Shown one piece after another: positions 17,982 through 26,841 of a stretch of 64,000 nt of DNA. Position 1 is the first letter of the stretch. Every line of letters begins with the position of its first letter. This DNA comes from JAHEDT01 sp963825615 (GTDB lineage Bacteria; Desulfobacterota; Desulfuromonadia; Desulfuromonadales; BM103), in the NCBI GenBank assembly GCA_963825615.1, contig CAWGTV010000003.1:496001-560000 (forward strand), read 5' to 3'. The notes below the pieces were generated by a model. It was not told the DNA's origin. It did no database searches and saw nothing but the letters and a program-made list of their open reading frames with translations. The translations under genes were made by a program, and so were the position numbers.

Positions 17982-19667
17982 TCAGCTACGACTCTTGCTG
18001 CTGACGTGCAGCGTCAGGCTTTCGCCCGGTTGCAGCACGTGATTGTCGGCCAGGTTGTTCCAGCTGCGGATTTGCTCGGTCGCAACGGCGAACTCGCGGC
18101 CGATTGCCCAGAGGGTGTCGCCCGGGCGGACCTTGTAAACCACTTTCTGCAACGGCCCTGGCGTTTTTACGGCGGCCGTTTTGGCAGGTGCGCCTTGCGC
18201 CGAGACGACCAGTCGGTGTCCGGGACGGATGACATTGCTCCAGCCGAGGCGATTCCAGACCCGCAACTGCTTTTCGGTAACATCGAATTTCTGGGCAATC
18301 TTCCAGAGGGAGTCGCCGGAACGGACCGTGTAATAGGTGCGGCGTGAGCGCTTGTAGTCATCTTTGAGCTCGGCGAGCGCAGTCGAGCCGTTGGTGTCGG
18401 GATTCAACGGCACGATCAGGTCTTTACCGATCTGCAGAGAACGCGCATTGCGGATACTGTTGAGACGCTTGATGTCCTCCACACGGACACCGTAACGCTT
18501 TGACAAGGCCAGCAGGGTATCACCCGATTTAATCTTGTGGCGAACATAATTGGCACGCTGCCGTTTCGGCAGCTCAGCGTATTTCGCTGTAAAGAGCTCC
18601 TTGCTGCCGGCGGGCAAGCGCACCAGATAATCCTTCGCCTCCGGAGGCGTACACCAGCGTTTCAACTCCGGGTTGAAGGTCTTGATCGTCTGGTAATCTG
18701 AATCACTCAACTGGGCGATGACGTCAAGATCGGTACTGCTCGGCAATGGCACGGTTTCGTAGACGATCGGCTCATGATAGTCAAGATCGATAAAGCCGTA
18801 CTTTTCTGGCTCTTTTGCGATCATCACGGCCGCCAGCAATTTGGGCAGGTAGTTCTTGGTTTCGGTCTGCAGATAGCTGCCACGACAGAGTTCCCAGAAA
18901 TCCCGGGAATTGTAGCGCTTGATGGCCTGGCGAAGCTTGCCGGGGCCGGCATTGTAGGAAGCGATGGCCAGATACCAGTCACCATCGAATTCGGCATGCA
19001 GGTCGGCGAGGAACCGAGCGGCCGCACGGGTCGCTTTTTCCGGGTCGCGGCGCTCGTCGTGCCACCAATCGTTGCGCAGCCCGTAGCGCCGACCGGTGCT
19101 TTCGATGAACTGCCAGGGTCCGACTGCGTGAGCCCAGCTATAGGCCTTGTCGTTGAAGCCGGATTCTACCATGGCCAGGTAAGCCAGGTCTTGGGGGAGC
19201 CCCTCCTCGGCAAAGATCTCGCGCATCATCGGCAGATAGCGCCCGGAGCGCTCCAGCCAGAGTCTGAATGTCCCGCTCGCACGACCGCTGAAATAATCGA
19301 GGAAATAGCGAACCTTTTCGTTTTCCACCATCGGGAAGTCGTAGACCGGCTCGGCGAGGGCAAGGGACTGGCCCGGGTCTTCGGGAGGGGCCTGGTCTTC
19401 TCCGCGCAGCAGTTGATTATCAGCCAGTGTTTCCGCATCGACAGGCTCTGCATCAGAGTCCAAAGCCTCTTCCAAGCTATCATCTTCTTGCGTGGCGACC
19501 GTGACATCCTCGTTCGGTGCAGAAGGCTCAACCGCAAGCGCGATTTTCTCCTCTGACGGAACCGGCGCCGCAGCGTCGGGAGCAGAGAGACTTAAAGGGG
19601 AAGAAGCGAAACATCCGGCCAAGGAAAGGCTGGACAGAAGACAGATCATCAGCAGGAAAAACCGCAT
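17982..19667 (-). CDS. mltD: MltD-type lytic murein transglycosylase with three LysM domains
   Basis: 561 residues. Signal peptide with lipobox-like SLAGC, then an acidic linker, an SLT catalytic domain (about 120-290; the catalytic Glu is in LAYLAMVESGFNDKAYS, with AVGPWQFIESTGRRYGL and AIASYNAGPGKLRQAIKRY) and three C-terminal LysM repeats (each starting with a GDTL/GDSL motif, about 375-420, 435-480 and 510-560). It cleaves glycan strands of peptidoglycan from the outer membrane. ATG 19667 is chosen with GGAGG eight bases upstream. Confidence 0.93.
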   Translation of the reverse strand: MRFFLLMICLLSSLSLAGCFASSPLSLSAPDAAAPVPSEEKIALAVEPSAPNEDVTVATQEDDSLEEALDSDAEPVDAETLADNQLLRGEDQAPPEDPGQSLALAEPVYDFPMVENEKVRYFLDYFSGRASGTFRLWLERSGRYLPMMREIFAEEGLPQDLAYLAMVESGFNDKAYSWAHAVGPWQFIESTGRRYGLRNDWWHDERRDPEKATRAAARFLADLHAEFDGDWYLAIASYNAGPGKLRQAIKRYNSRDFWELCRGSYLQTETKNYLPKLLAAVMIAKEPEKYGFIDLDYHEPIVYETVPLPSSTDLDVIAQLSDSDYQTIKTFNPELKRWCTPPEAKDYLVRLPAGSKELFTAKYAELPKRQRANYVRHKIKSGDTLLALSKRYGVRVEDIKRLNSIRNARSLQIGKDLIVPLNPDTNGSTALAELKDDYKRSRRTYYTVRSGDSLWKIAQKFDVTEKQLRVWNRLGWSNVIRPGHRLVVSAQGAPAKTAAVKTPGPLQKVVYKVRPGDTLWAIGREFAVATEQIRSWNNLADNHVLQPGESLTLHVSSKSRS

Positions 19668-19718
19668 CAGCAAAACCTCCAGAAACCGCCACAGGCTACA
19701 CGAAGGGAGGGGTTGGTG

Positions 19719-21356
19719 TCAATCAAGACGAAGTTCTTCCCCCCAACATCGTTCTTCCATTTCACGCAGCAGATCGGCGAATGTGTCCCGTCTTTTGGCG
19801 CTCACGGCGATGGCCTCGAATCGCCTACAAAACGGGGCGATCTCTTCTTCTGGAATCAGGTCGATCTTGTTGAAAACCAAAAGGCGCGGGATATTGTGTA
19901 GTTCTAGATCATGCAAGATGCGGTCCACAGCACGAATTTGCTCCTCGAAACGCGGGTTGGAGATATCAACCACGTGCAGGAGTAGACGCGCGTCAACCAG
20001 CTCCTCCAGGGTCGCCTTGAAGGCGCCCAGCAGGCTTTTCGGCAGCTCCCGGATAAAGCCGACAGTGTCAGTGATGATCACTTCCCGTTCCTCGGGAAAA
20101 CGCAGGCGGCGGGTCGAAGTGTCGAGGGTAGCAAACAGCAGGTCCTCGGTGAAGACGTCGCTCTGGGTCAGGGCGTTAAGAAGCGTCGACTTGCCGGCAT
20201 TGGTGTAGCCGACGATGGAGACGATCGGTACGCCGGTTTTGATCCGCTTCTGGCGCCGCTGCAGGCGTCCCTTGCTGAGATCGGCAAGCTGCCTCTCCAG
20301 GCGACGAATACGATCGCGGATGCGCCGCCGGTCGATTTCTATCTTGGTCTCACCGGGGCCGCGGCCGCCGATGCCGCCCATCAGACGCGACATGGCCGTG
20401 CCCCTACCGGTAAGGCGCGGCATGATGTACTTGAGCTGCGCGAGTTCGACCTGAACCTTGCCATCGAGAGTATGCGCGCGCCGGGCAAAGATATCGAGGA
20501 TCAGCTGACTGCGGTCGATGACCTTGAGCTCGGTCATCGCTGAGATCGTGCGTATCTGGACCGGGCTTAAATCCTGGTCAAATACCAGCAGTGTCGCACC
20601 CTTGTGCAGGGCGCTGATGACGACCTCCTTGAGCTTCCCTTCGCCCATCAGAGTGCGCGGGTGCAACTTGCGCGATCGCTGCATGATGCGGTCGAGCACC
20701 ACCACATTGGCAGTACGTGCCAGCTCGGCAAGCTCATCCATTGCATCTTCAGCCTCGCGTAACGGCGCCTGGGTCACCGACAGCAGGATCGCTTTTTCGC
20801 GGCTGTCGCCGAGGTCGACGGTCTCTGAGCGGGAGGCTTCCAGCTCCGCATCAAGGGCGCGGACAAAAGCAGCGAAATCGAAATCCCAGTTGTACATCGA
20901 GGGGATTTTCTGCAGCAGATGTCGCTGGCCGTCCGGAGTCGGCGGAATCAGGTGGGCGACATGCAGCGTGCCGGGCATGCCATCGTCACCGACGGCGAGA
21001 GTGGCCATCATGTCGAGTCGCAGCAGGGCCAGGTCGTTGAGGTCGTCCTGGGACAGGGGCTCGCCCTTGAGGTGGGTGTGAATACAGCGCAGACCGCGCA
21101 GGCCGCTGCGGCCCAGGCCGAAACCACTCAGGTCGGGGATGACGATCTCGCGATCGTCACCGAGAATAACGTACTTGACCTCGCCACCCCGGTCGATGAT
21201 CAGGCCGATCTGGCGGCGCAGTTCCCGGGACTGTTCCGTCAAATAGCGCGCCAGTTCGACGGTAATTGCCTCTCCGGGTGGCAGGCGCCGCTGGTAGATT
21301 CTTTCGAGAGCTTTGAGCTGGCTCGGTTTGAGCCCACTCGTGTTGCCATGAATCAT
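19719..21356 (-). CDS. hflX: Ribosome-associated GTPase HflX
   Basis: 545 residues, longer than E. coli HflX because of an extra N-terminal domain of about 180 residues (seen in other delta-type bacteria). The HflX glycine-rich block GGIGGRGPGETKIEIDRRRI is followed by the G domain: G1 VGYTNAGKST, G3 DTVGF, G4 NKID. HflX splits stalled 70S ribosomes after stress. It is followed on the minus strand by mltD after a 51-base gap. Confidence 0.94.
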   Translation of the reverse strand: MIHGNTSGLKPSQLKALERIYQRRLPPGEAITVELARYLTEQSRELRRQIGLIIDRGGEVKYVILGDDREIVIPDLSGFGLGRSGLRGLRCIHTHLKGEPLSQDDLNDLALLRLDMMATLAVGDDGMPGTLHVAHLIPPTPDGQRHLLQKIPSMYNWDFDFAAFVRALDAELEASRSETVDLGDSREKAILLSVTQAPLREAEDAMDELAELARTANVVVLDRIMQRSRKLHPRTLMGEGKLKEVVISALHKGATLLVFDQDLSPVQIRTISAMTELKVIDRSQLILDIFARRAHTLDGKVQVELAQLKYIMPRLTGRGTAMSRLMGGIGGRGPGETKIEIDRRRIRDRIRRLERQLADLSKGRLQRRQKRIKTGVPIVSIVGYTNAGKSTLLNALTQSDVFTEDLLFATLDTSTRRLRFPEEREVIITDTVGFIRELPKSLLGAFKATLEELVDARLLLHVVDISNPRFEEQIRAVDRILHDLELHNIPRLLVFNKIDLIPEEEIAPFCRRFEAIAVSAKRRDTFADLLREMEERCWGEELRLD

Positions 21357-21462
21357 AAATACTTAACCATGGATTTGCCATTAATGTTGGCGTACGTTGA
21401 CAACGGTTCCGTCCCCACTTTTGTCTTCTGTCTGTTACCTTCTATCTTATGCCCCTCGCCCT

Positions 21463-21498
21463 ACGCAAAAAAGGTCCCGCCTGGGACCTTTTTTGCGT
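21463..21498. terminator. Bidirectional terminator after fabI
   Basis: Perfect inverted repeat of 16-bp arms: ggtccc (21473-21478) and gggacc (21483-21488) with a four-base loop, extended by A6 on one side and T6 on the other. It ends the minus-strand fabI transcript before hflX. Confidence 0.85.
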
Positions 21499-21519
21499 AG
21501 TCGACAAGCCGTGGGAAAA

Positions 21520-22287
21520 TCATCCGGCCGAGATATTGAAGCCACCATCGACGTAATGAACTTCACCGGTGACCCCTGAAGCAAGATCGGAAAGGAGGTA
21601 CAGGCTGGCCTTGCCAACCTCATCCTGAGTCACTGTGCGCCGCAGCGGACTGCGCTCCTCCATGATATGCAGCTTCTCCTTGAAGTTGCCGACACCGGAA
21701 GCCGCCAGAGTCTTGATCGGACCGGCAGAGACCGCGTTGACCCGGATATGTTGCGTGCCCAGTTCGGCAGCCAGGTAGCGAACCGAAGATTCCAAGGCCG
21801 CCTTGGCGACACCCATCACGTTGTAGTCGGGCACCGCCATGACAGCGCCGAGATAACTCATGGTGACGATGCTCCCGCCGGCCTTCATCAGCGGTATGGC
21901 GTAACGGGTCATGGCAACCAGCGAATAGGCGCTGATATCCATGGCCAGGAGGAATCCTTCGCGGCTGGTCTGGCTGAAAGGGTTCTTCAGATCTTCGCGA
22001 TTGGCGAAAGCCACAGCGTGCACGACAAAATCGATCGTGCCCCACTGTCGTTCCAGCTCTTTGAAAACCGCGGCGATGTCATCATCGGTGCCGACATCGC
22101 ACGGCAGGATAATCGTGGACCCCAGACTGCCGGCCAGAGGGCGGACGCGTTTTTCCAGAGCCTCATTGAGGTAGGTAAAAGCAATCTCAGCGCCTGCTGC
22201 GTGCAACTGCTGGGCAATCCCCCAGGCAATACTCTTATCGTTGGCGACTCCAAAAATGATGCCGCGCTTGCCAGCCATTAAGCCCAT
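21520..22287 (-). CDS. fabI: Enoyl-ACP reductase FabI
   Basis: 255 residues. GVANDKSIAWGIAQQLHAAGAEIAFTY is the FabI variant of the NAD-binding motif, and NVMGVAKAALESSVRYLAAELG carries the K of the Y-x6-K active site (the Y lies in DYNVMGVAK). The enzyme reduces enoyl-ACP in fatty-acid elongation and is the triclosan target. ATG 22287 is set by AGGAGGAAA; the frame continues upstream, but those 22 residues are not part of the family. Confidence 0.96.
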   Translation of the reverse strand: MGLMAGKRGIIFGVANDKSIAWGIAQQLHAAGAEIAFTYLNEALEKRVRPLAGSLGSTIILPCDVGTDDDIAAVFKELERQWGTIDFVVHAVAFANREDLKNPFSQTSREGFLLAMDISAYSLVAMTRYAIPLMKAGGSIVTMSYLGAVMAVPDYNVMGVAKAALESSVRYLAAELGTQHIRVNAVSAGPIKTLAASGVGNFKEKLHIMEERSPLRRTVTQDEVGKASLYLLSDLASGVTGEVHYVDGGFNISAG

Positions 22288-22370
22288 GAAAATTTCCTCC
22301 TGAGAATAGAATCTACGGAAGGTTGTCTTATCAGATAGATCATTTAAAGGCAAGGTTTTGTCGCAACTAA

Positions 22371-23153
22371 TTATTGCGCAGAGACCTTTGCCAAGTTATC
22401 GCCAATCAACACCAACAAAGCCTCGGCGGTTTTGTACCCGGGCACGACCAGGCCATCGGGCAGAACCAACGTCGGGGTTGACGTGATGCCAAGGTCTCCG
22501 GCCAGGGCCAGCGTCTGATCGACAACCGGTGTATCACAACTGGCAGGCGGCACCGGTTTGCCGGCAAAACTGATCTCGAGCAATTCGAGGGAATTATTGC
22601 AGATGATACTTTTGGAGATACCGTACGCGTTGGGATGCATCTTCAGCGGGAAGAGCTTGATCAAAAAGGCGATATCCGGATCGCGGCGCACCACTTCCTT
22701 GAGTTCCTCGTGTAATTTCTTGCAGTAGGGACATTCCGGATCGGTAAACACGATCACCTTGGTTTTCGCCGCAGGCTTGCCGAGCAGCAGCGCGTCCTCG
22801 AGGGGGATGCGGCTGACATCGACCTTGTTCATCATGGCACTGCGCTGGCGGGTCAGGTTGGCCTTGTCGTTAAGGCGGATGATGTTGCCGGAAACCAGGT
22901 ACTGTTTGGAGAAATCGATATAAACAGGCAGTTTCTTGTGATCCTTTTCCACTTCCGCCACCCACATCCCCGGGACCTCGGAAAATTCGACGGAATTGAC
23001 CTTGTCGACCATGTCGCCGAGCAGCTTTGCCGTTTCTTCCCTGGTGATACTATGACAATCGGCGCAGGCCCCGGCGCCACAGCCGTCTGAAGACATGGCC
23101 AGGACATCGGCACTACTGCACAGGAAAACTATCAGTATAAGTAAATAACGCAT
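22371..23153 (-). CDS. DsbC-like periplasmic thiol-disulfide protein with a CXXCH motif
   Basis: 260 residues. Signal peptide (about 1-19), then a Cys cluster with CADCH near residue 30, a beta-rich dimerisation-type segment (about 50-110) and a thioredoxin fold with FTDPECPYCKKLHEEL (CPYC active site) and the cis-Pro region TSTPTLVLPDG. DsbC-type proteins isomerise disulfides in the periplasm. The CXXCH would allow covalent haem attachment; haem binding is inference only. GGAGAAAG lies about 9 bases before ATG 23153. The fabI gene follows on the other side of an 83-base gap. Confidence 0.85.
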   Translation of the reverse strand: MRYLLILIVFLCSSADVLAMSSDGCGAGACADCHSITREETAKLLGDMVDKVNSVEFSEVPGMWVAEVEKDHKKLPVYIDFSKQYLVSGNIIRLNDKANLTRQRSAMMNKVDVSRIPLEDALLLGKPAAKTKVIVFTDPECPYCKKLHEELKEVVRRDPDIAFLIKLFPLKMHPNAYGISKSIICNNSLELLEISFAGKPVPPASCDTPVVDQTLALAGDLGITSTPTLVLPDGLVVPGYKTAEALLVLIGDNLAKVSAQ

Positions 23154-23326
23154 GACTTTGTCTTTCTCCGAAGTTGACGCTGGCATTTATTTGGTACAGC
23201 GTTGCATATTGTAGCGAATATTGTCCCCTCTGTACAAGGGCATGACGGCATGACGGCAAAATATTTGACAAAGCGAGCAATCTTTCGTAAAAACTCGCCA
23301 CAGCCCTTCTCGAAAGCAAGAGCAAA

Positions 23327-23887
23327 ATGGATGCCATCACCTTAATCGGCCTGGCACTGGCCCTGGCCATGGATGCCTTCGCCGTCGCCCTCGGCACCGG
23401 CACAGTCCTGGCCCGCTTGACCGGACGCCACCTGTTTCGTCTCGGCTTTCACTTCGGTCTTTTCCAGGCGTTGATGCCGGTCATCGGCTGGCTGGCCGGC
23501 CGGACCGTCATGCAGTGGGTCTCGGCCTGGGACCATTGGATCGCTTTTAGCCTGCTGGCCCTGATCGGCGGCCGCATGATTCTCGAAGCCTTTAGTGCAG
23601 AAGAGAAATCCGATGAACGCGATCCGACTCGTGGGTTAAGCCTAGTCATGCTCTCCGTTGCCACCAGCATTGATGCCTTGGCCGTCGGCTTTTCACTGAG
23701 TGTCATCGGCGTATCGATCTGGATGCCGGCCCTGGTAATCGGCTTGGTCGCCGGGCTTCTCACCGTCATCGGCATGCTCGTCGGTGACCGCATCGGCAGT
23801 CGCTGGGGGGCGCGGGTGGAAATCCTCGGCGGCCTGGTCCTGATTGCCATCGGCAGCAAAATACTGCTCGAACACCTGTTCGGTTAG
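23327..23887 (+). CDS. mntP: MntP-type manganese efflux pump
   Basis: 186 residues, six membrane segments. LALAMDAFAVALGTG and ATSIDALAVGFSLS are the paired Asp-bearing repeats of MntP (LysE superfamily), which export Mn2+. The usual yybP-ykoY manganese riboswitch was looked for in the 140 bases upstream and not found. The ribosome site is weak (AAGCAAGAG). Confidence 0.93.
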   Translation: MDAITLIGLALALAMDAFAVALGTGTVLARLTGRHLFRLGFHFGLFQALMPVIGWLAGRTVMQWVSAWDHWIAFSLLALIGGRMILEAFSAEEKSDERDPTRGLSLVMLSVATSIDALAVGFSLSVIGVSIWMPALVIGLVAGLLTVIGMLVGDRIGSRWGARVEILGGLVLIAIGSKILLEHLFG

Positions 23888-24028
23888 CGATCGGCAGACC
23901 GTCTCACTTACTTTTTTCTTGTCTGCCGTCACTTCTTTCCGTTAATTTAAGCTATAGTTGACCAGCATACTCACCTATTGGACTGCCGTTATTGAACAAC
24001 CAAGGCCGTCAACCTTCCAGGGGGAGCC

Positions 24029-25120
24029 ATGGACCTGCAGCTTGAGCCCTTGTCGGCACAACGCCTCGAACAGGCAAAATGGGCCTATACCACCCGCCGC
24101 ATCAACCGAAACCAACCAATGCAGCTTCTCTGCGGGGATTTATGCCCGCAAGCCGGAGACCTGCTTCTGGCGCGCGTTGAGAAGCTCGGCCATCACCGGC
24201 GGCTTGAACTGGTCAGCAGCCGCCGGGCCAGCCTTTTCCAGGGTGACGAGATCGTTGTCGCCTACGGCAACCGCTACGCGCCAGACCAGTTTGAGGGGAT
24301 CGTTCCCGAACATCTCGGAGCATGCCGGCTGATCGCGGCCGGGGGCGTCGCCGCCCGCCTGCTGAACAGTCATGATCGGGTCAAATCGGCGACCCGCATC
24401 ACTCCCTTGGGTCTGCTTGCCGACCAGGACAACCACCGCATCAACCTGAGCCGCTCGCGTTTGCCGAAGGCCGAACTCGTCGAAGGCACCCCCCTGGTCC
24501 TAGTCGTCGCCGGCACATCGATGAACTCGGGCAAGACGACCACGTGCGCCAACCTGGTCAGAGGTCTTGTCCGTCAGAAAATCAAGGTTGCCGCCGCCAA
24601 GTTTACCGGAACCGGCGCAGGGGCCGACTATCGGTCCCTGGTCGACGCCGGGGCCAGCCCGGTCTTCGACTTCATCGACGCCGGCTACGTGTCAACCTAT
24701 CGGGCCAACCGCGAGGTGCTGCTGGACATCGTCATGACTCTCGGCGCGGAGATGTCGGCGAGCCGACCGGACGTCATCATCATCGAAGTAGCCGATGGCT
24801 TGTTGCAGCGGGAGACAGCTCTCCTGTTCAGCACACAGGCGTTTACTGACTGGGTCGACGGCGTCATCTTCGCCGCCAATGACGCCCTCGGCGCCCTCGC
24901 CGGCGTCTCCTGGCTGAACGCACGCCAACTGCCGGTGTTTGCCATTACCGGGGTGCTGACCTCATCACCTCTGGCGCAGCGCGAGGCTGAGGACATCTGC
25001 GGGCTTCCGGTCTACCATACGGAGGCCCTGGCCCGCCCGAGCGTTTCCAGTTATGTCTACAACTGCCTCAAGTTCAGGCGCCAGAACCGCAGGGCTGTTG
25101 CCAATGAGAAACCAGGATGA
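24029..25120 (+). CDS. P-loop NTPase of a DUF1611/dethiobiotin-synthetase-like type
   Basis: 363 residues. An N-terminal beta-rich domain (about 1-150) precedes a P-loop domain: VVAGTSMNSGKTTTCANLVRGL is a Walker A of the dethiobiotin-synthetase/CobB/MobB class, AAAKFTGTGAGADYRSL and DFIDAGYVSTY follow the pattern of DUF1611 proteins, and PDVIIIEVADGLLQRET is the Walker B-like acidic strand. The family binds ATP and often activates small carboxylates or cofactors, but I cannot name a substrate. The stop overlaps the next start as ATGA, so it is translationally coupled to the ABC gene. Confidence 0.7.
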   Translation: MDLQLEPLSAQRLEQAKWAYTTRRINRNQPMQLLCGDLCPQAGDLLLARVEKLGHHRRLELVSSRRASLFQGDEIVVAYGNRYAPDQFEGIVPEHLGACRLIAAGGVAARLLNSHDRVKSATRITPLGLLADQDNHRINLSRSRLPKAELVEGTPLVLVVAGTSMNSGKTTTCANLVRGLVRQKIKVAAAKFTGTGAGADYRSLVDAGASPVFDFIDAGYVSTYRANREVLLDIVMTLGAEMSASRPDVIIIEVADGLLQRETALLFSTQAFTDWVDGVIFAANDALGALAGVSWLNARQLPVFAITGVLTSSPLAQREAEDICGLPVYHTEALARPSVSSYVYNCLKFRRQNRRAVANEKPG

Positions 25121-26829
25121 GCAAATTTCCGGCCATCTTTTCCGCCGCCAGGCGCTGGCTCTTCCTGCGCCTGGTTGTCAACGGCACGATCCAGGCAGTG
25201 ACCATTATCGGTTCGATGCTTCTGGTCAGGCACGCCTTCGACGTCCTGCTCAACCCGGAATTCGATGACCCGGAAGTACACCTGTTCGATTTGTCACAGG
25301 TCTGGGAGATCGCTCTGTTCGCCCTCGGCCTGATGAGTCTGACCGGCCTAGCGGCCTGGCTGCGCTACATGGAGCAGGTCGACGCCGAGCGACTCGGTCA
25401 AGCCTTCATACACGAAGTACGCCTGAGCGTTTTTGACGGCATGAAGCATTTTTCACCGCGGGCGCTCAGCAACCGCAGCACCGGCTCATCAATGCTGCGA
25501 TTTGTCAGCGACTTGTCATCGATACGCCGATGGGTAAGCCTGGGTCTGGCCAGGATTGTCGTTTCTCTGATCGTCACGGTGACCTCCATCAGCGTCCTCG
25601 CCTGGCTCGACGCCTACCTGGCGCTCTGCGCAGTGGTCATCCTGACCCTCGGCCTGGCCTGGAACATGCGGATGGGGACGAACATGCGCCAGGTCATCAG
25701 CGAAGCGCGCCAGCGGCGCGGGTATCTGGCTGCAAACATCAACGAGAAGATTCGCTCCCACGTCGTTATCCAAGCCTTCAACCAGCAAACCAGCGAGAGA
25801 CGACGATTCAGAAGGCAGAGTAAGCGCCTGAGCGATGCCATGATACAAAGGGCCAGGGCCTCGGCGGGGATGAGAATCGTCAACGACGGGGCGACCGCAC
25901 TGTCGTTGGCGGCGATCCTTTCCTTTGGCGCTTTTGAGGTTTTTCGCAACCAGACCGGCGCCGGCAACGTGGTCGCCGCCATGGCGGTGGTCGGCTTCCT
26001 GTCTACAGCGTTTCGTGATCTCGGCCGGGTTCACGAATATTTCCAGGACTACCGGGTCTCGACCCAGAAAATCCTCGAATTCATGGAGACCAGGCGGTTG
26101 CGCGGGCGCTCTTCGAGACGTCCCGCGCTGCAGGTCAGCAAGGGGGAGATCGAACTACAGGGGGTCAGCGTCCGTGGCGTCCTTGAAGACCTGTCAGCGA
26201 CCATTTCCGGTGGCGCCCGGCTGGCGATCATCGGGGACAACGGCGCCGGCAAGTCGACCTTGCTACAGGTCATCGCCAGGCTGGTCGATCCGGACCGCGG
26301 CAAAGTTTTGATCGATGGGCAGGACATCCGCGCATGCAACATGGCATCTGTTCGGGAGGCCATCGGTATCGTCAGCCCGGACCTGCCACTCTTCAAGGGG
26401 TCTGTTCGCTACAACCTGTGCTACCGTAAACCACAGGCCTCCGCAGAGGAAGTCGGGAGAGTTTGTCACCTCTGCAAGATCGAAGAACTTTTGGAACAGC
26501 TGCCGGGAGGAGAAAGCTTTCGTGTCAAGGAAGGAGGGAAGAACCTCTCCCTGGGCCAGCGGCATAGGCTTGCCCTCGCCCGCGCCCTGCTCGGTCAGCC
26601 AGAAATCCTGATTGTTGACGAGATCGACGCCAACCTCGACGCGCAGGCCATCAAGGTCTTTGAAGATGTCGTGAAGACATTTGCCGGGACCGTGCTGATG
26701 GTTAGCCGCTCCGAAGAGCGACTGGACCTGGCAGACAGCTATTGGTATCTGGCTGACGGCAAGCTCGATGACAAAAGCGCCAGAAGATCAGCTGCACCCG
26801 TTGCATCGACAACCTCCATCGTTTCTTAA
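25117..26829 (+). CDS. ABC half-transporter (exporter type) with unusual ATPase motifs
   Basis: 570 residues: six-helix transmembrane domain (about 1-320), then an ATPase domain. Walker A is GDNGAGKST, the signature is LSLGQRHRLALARAL (LSGGQ with one change), and Walker B plus catalytic Glu is ILIVDEID. The Q-loop position reads IVSPDLPLF where VPQD is usual, and the H-loop reads VLMVSRSEERL, so the switch His appears replaced. It would work as a homodimer in the inner membrane unless its partner lies elsewhere. Coupled to the NTPase upstream and the hydrolase downstream (12-base gap). Confidence 0.85.
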   Translation: MSKFPAIFSAARRWLFLRLVVNGTIQAVTIIGSMLLVRHAFDVLLNPEFDDPEVHLFDLSQVWEIALFALGLMSLTGLAAWLRYMEQVDAERLGQAFIHEVRLSVFDGMKHFSPRALSNRSTGSSMLRFVSDLSSIRRWVSLGLARIVVSLIVTVTSISVLAWLDAYLALCAVVILTLGLAWNMRMGTNMRQVISEARQRRGYLAANINEKIRSHVVIQAFNQQTSERRRFRRQSKRLSDAMIQRARASAGMRIVNDGATALSLAAILSFGAFEVFRNQTGAGNVVAAMAVVGFLSTAFRDLGRVHEYFQDYRVSTQKILEFMETRRLRGRSSRRPALQVSKGEIELQGVSVRGVLEDLSATISGGARLAIIGDNGAGKSTLLQVIARLVDPDRGKVLIDGQDIRACNMASVREAIGIVSPDLPLFKGSVRYNLCYRKPQASAEEVGRVCHLCKIEELLEQLPGGESFRVKEGGKNLSLGQRHRLALARALLGQPEILIVDEIDANLDAQAIKVFEDVVKTFAGTVLMVSRSEERLDLADSYWYLADGKLDDKSARRSAAPVASTTSIVS

Positions 26830-26841
26830 GGGAGCTTGCTC

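Noticed and set aside
23191..23206. Sigma-54-like element ttggtacagcgttgca before mntP
   Set aside because: GG and GC are separated by 9 bases, one short of the strict 10; not accepted without a corrected sequence.
23160..23326. yybP-ykoY manganese riboswitch before mntP
   Set aside because: No matching motif in the leader.
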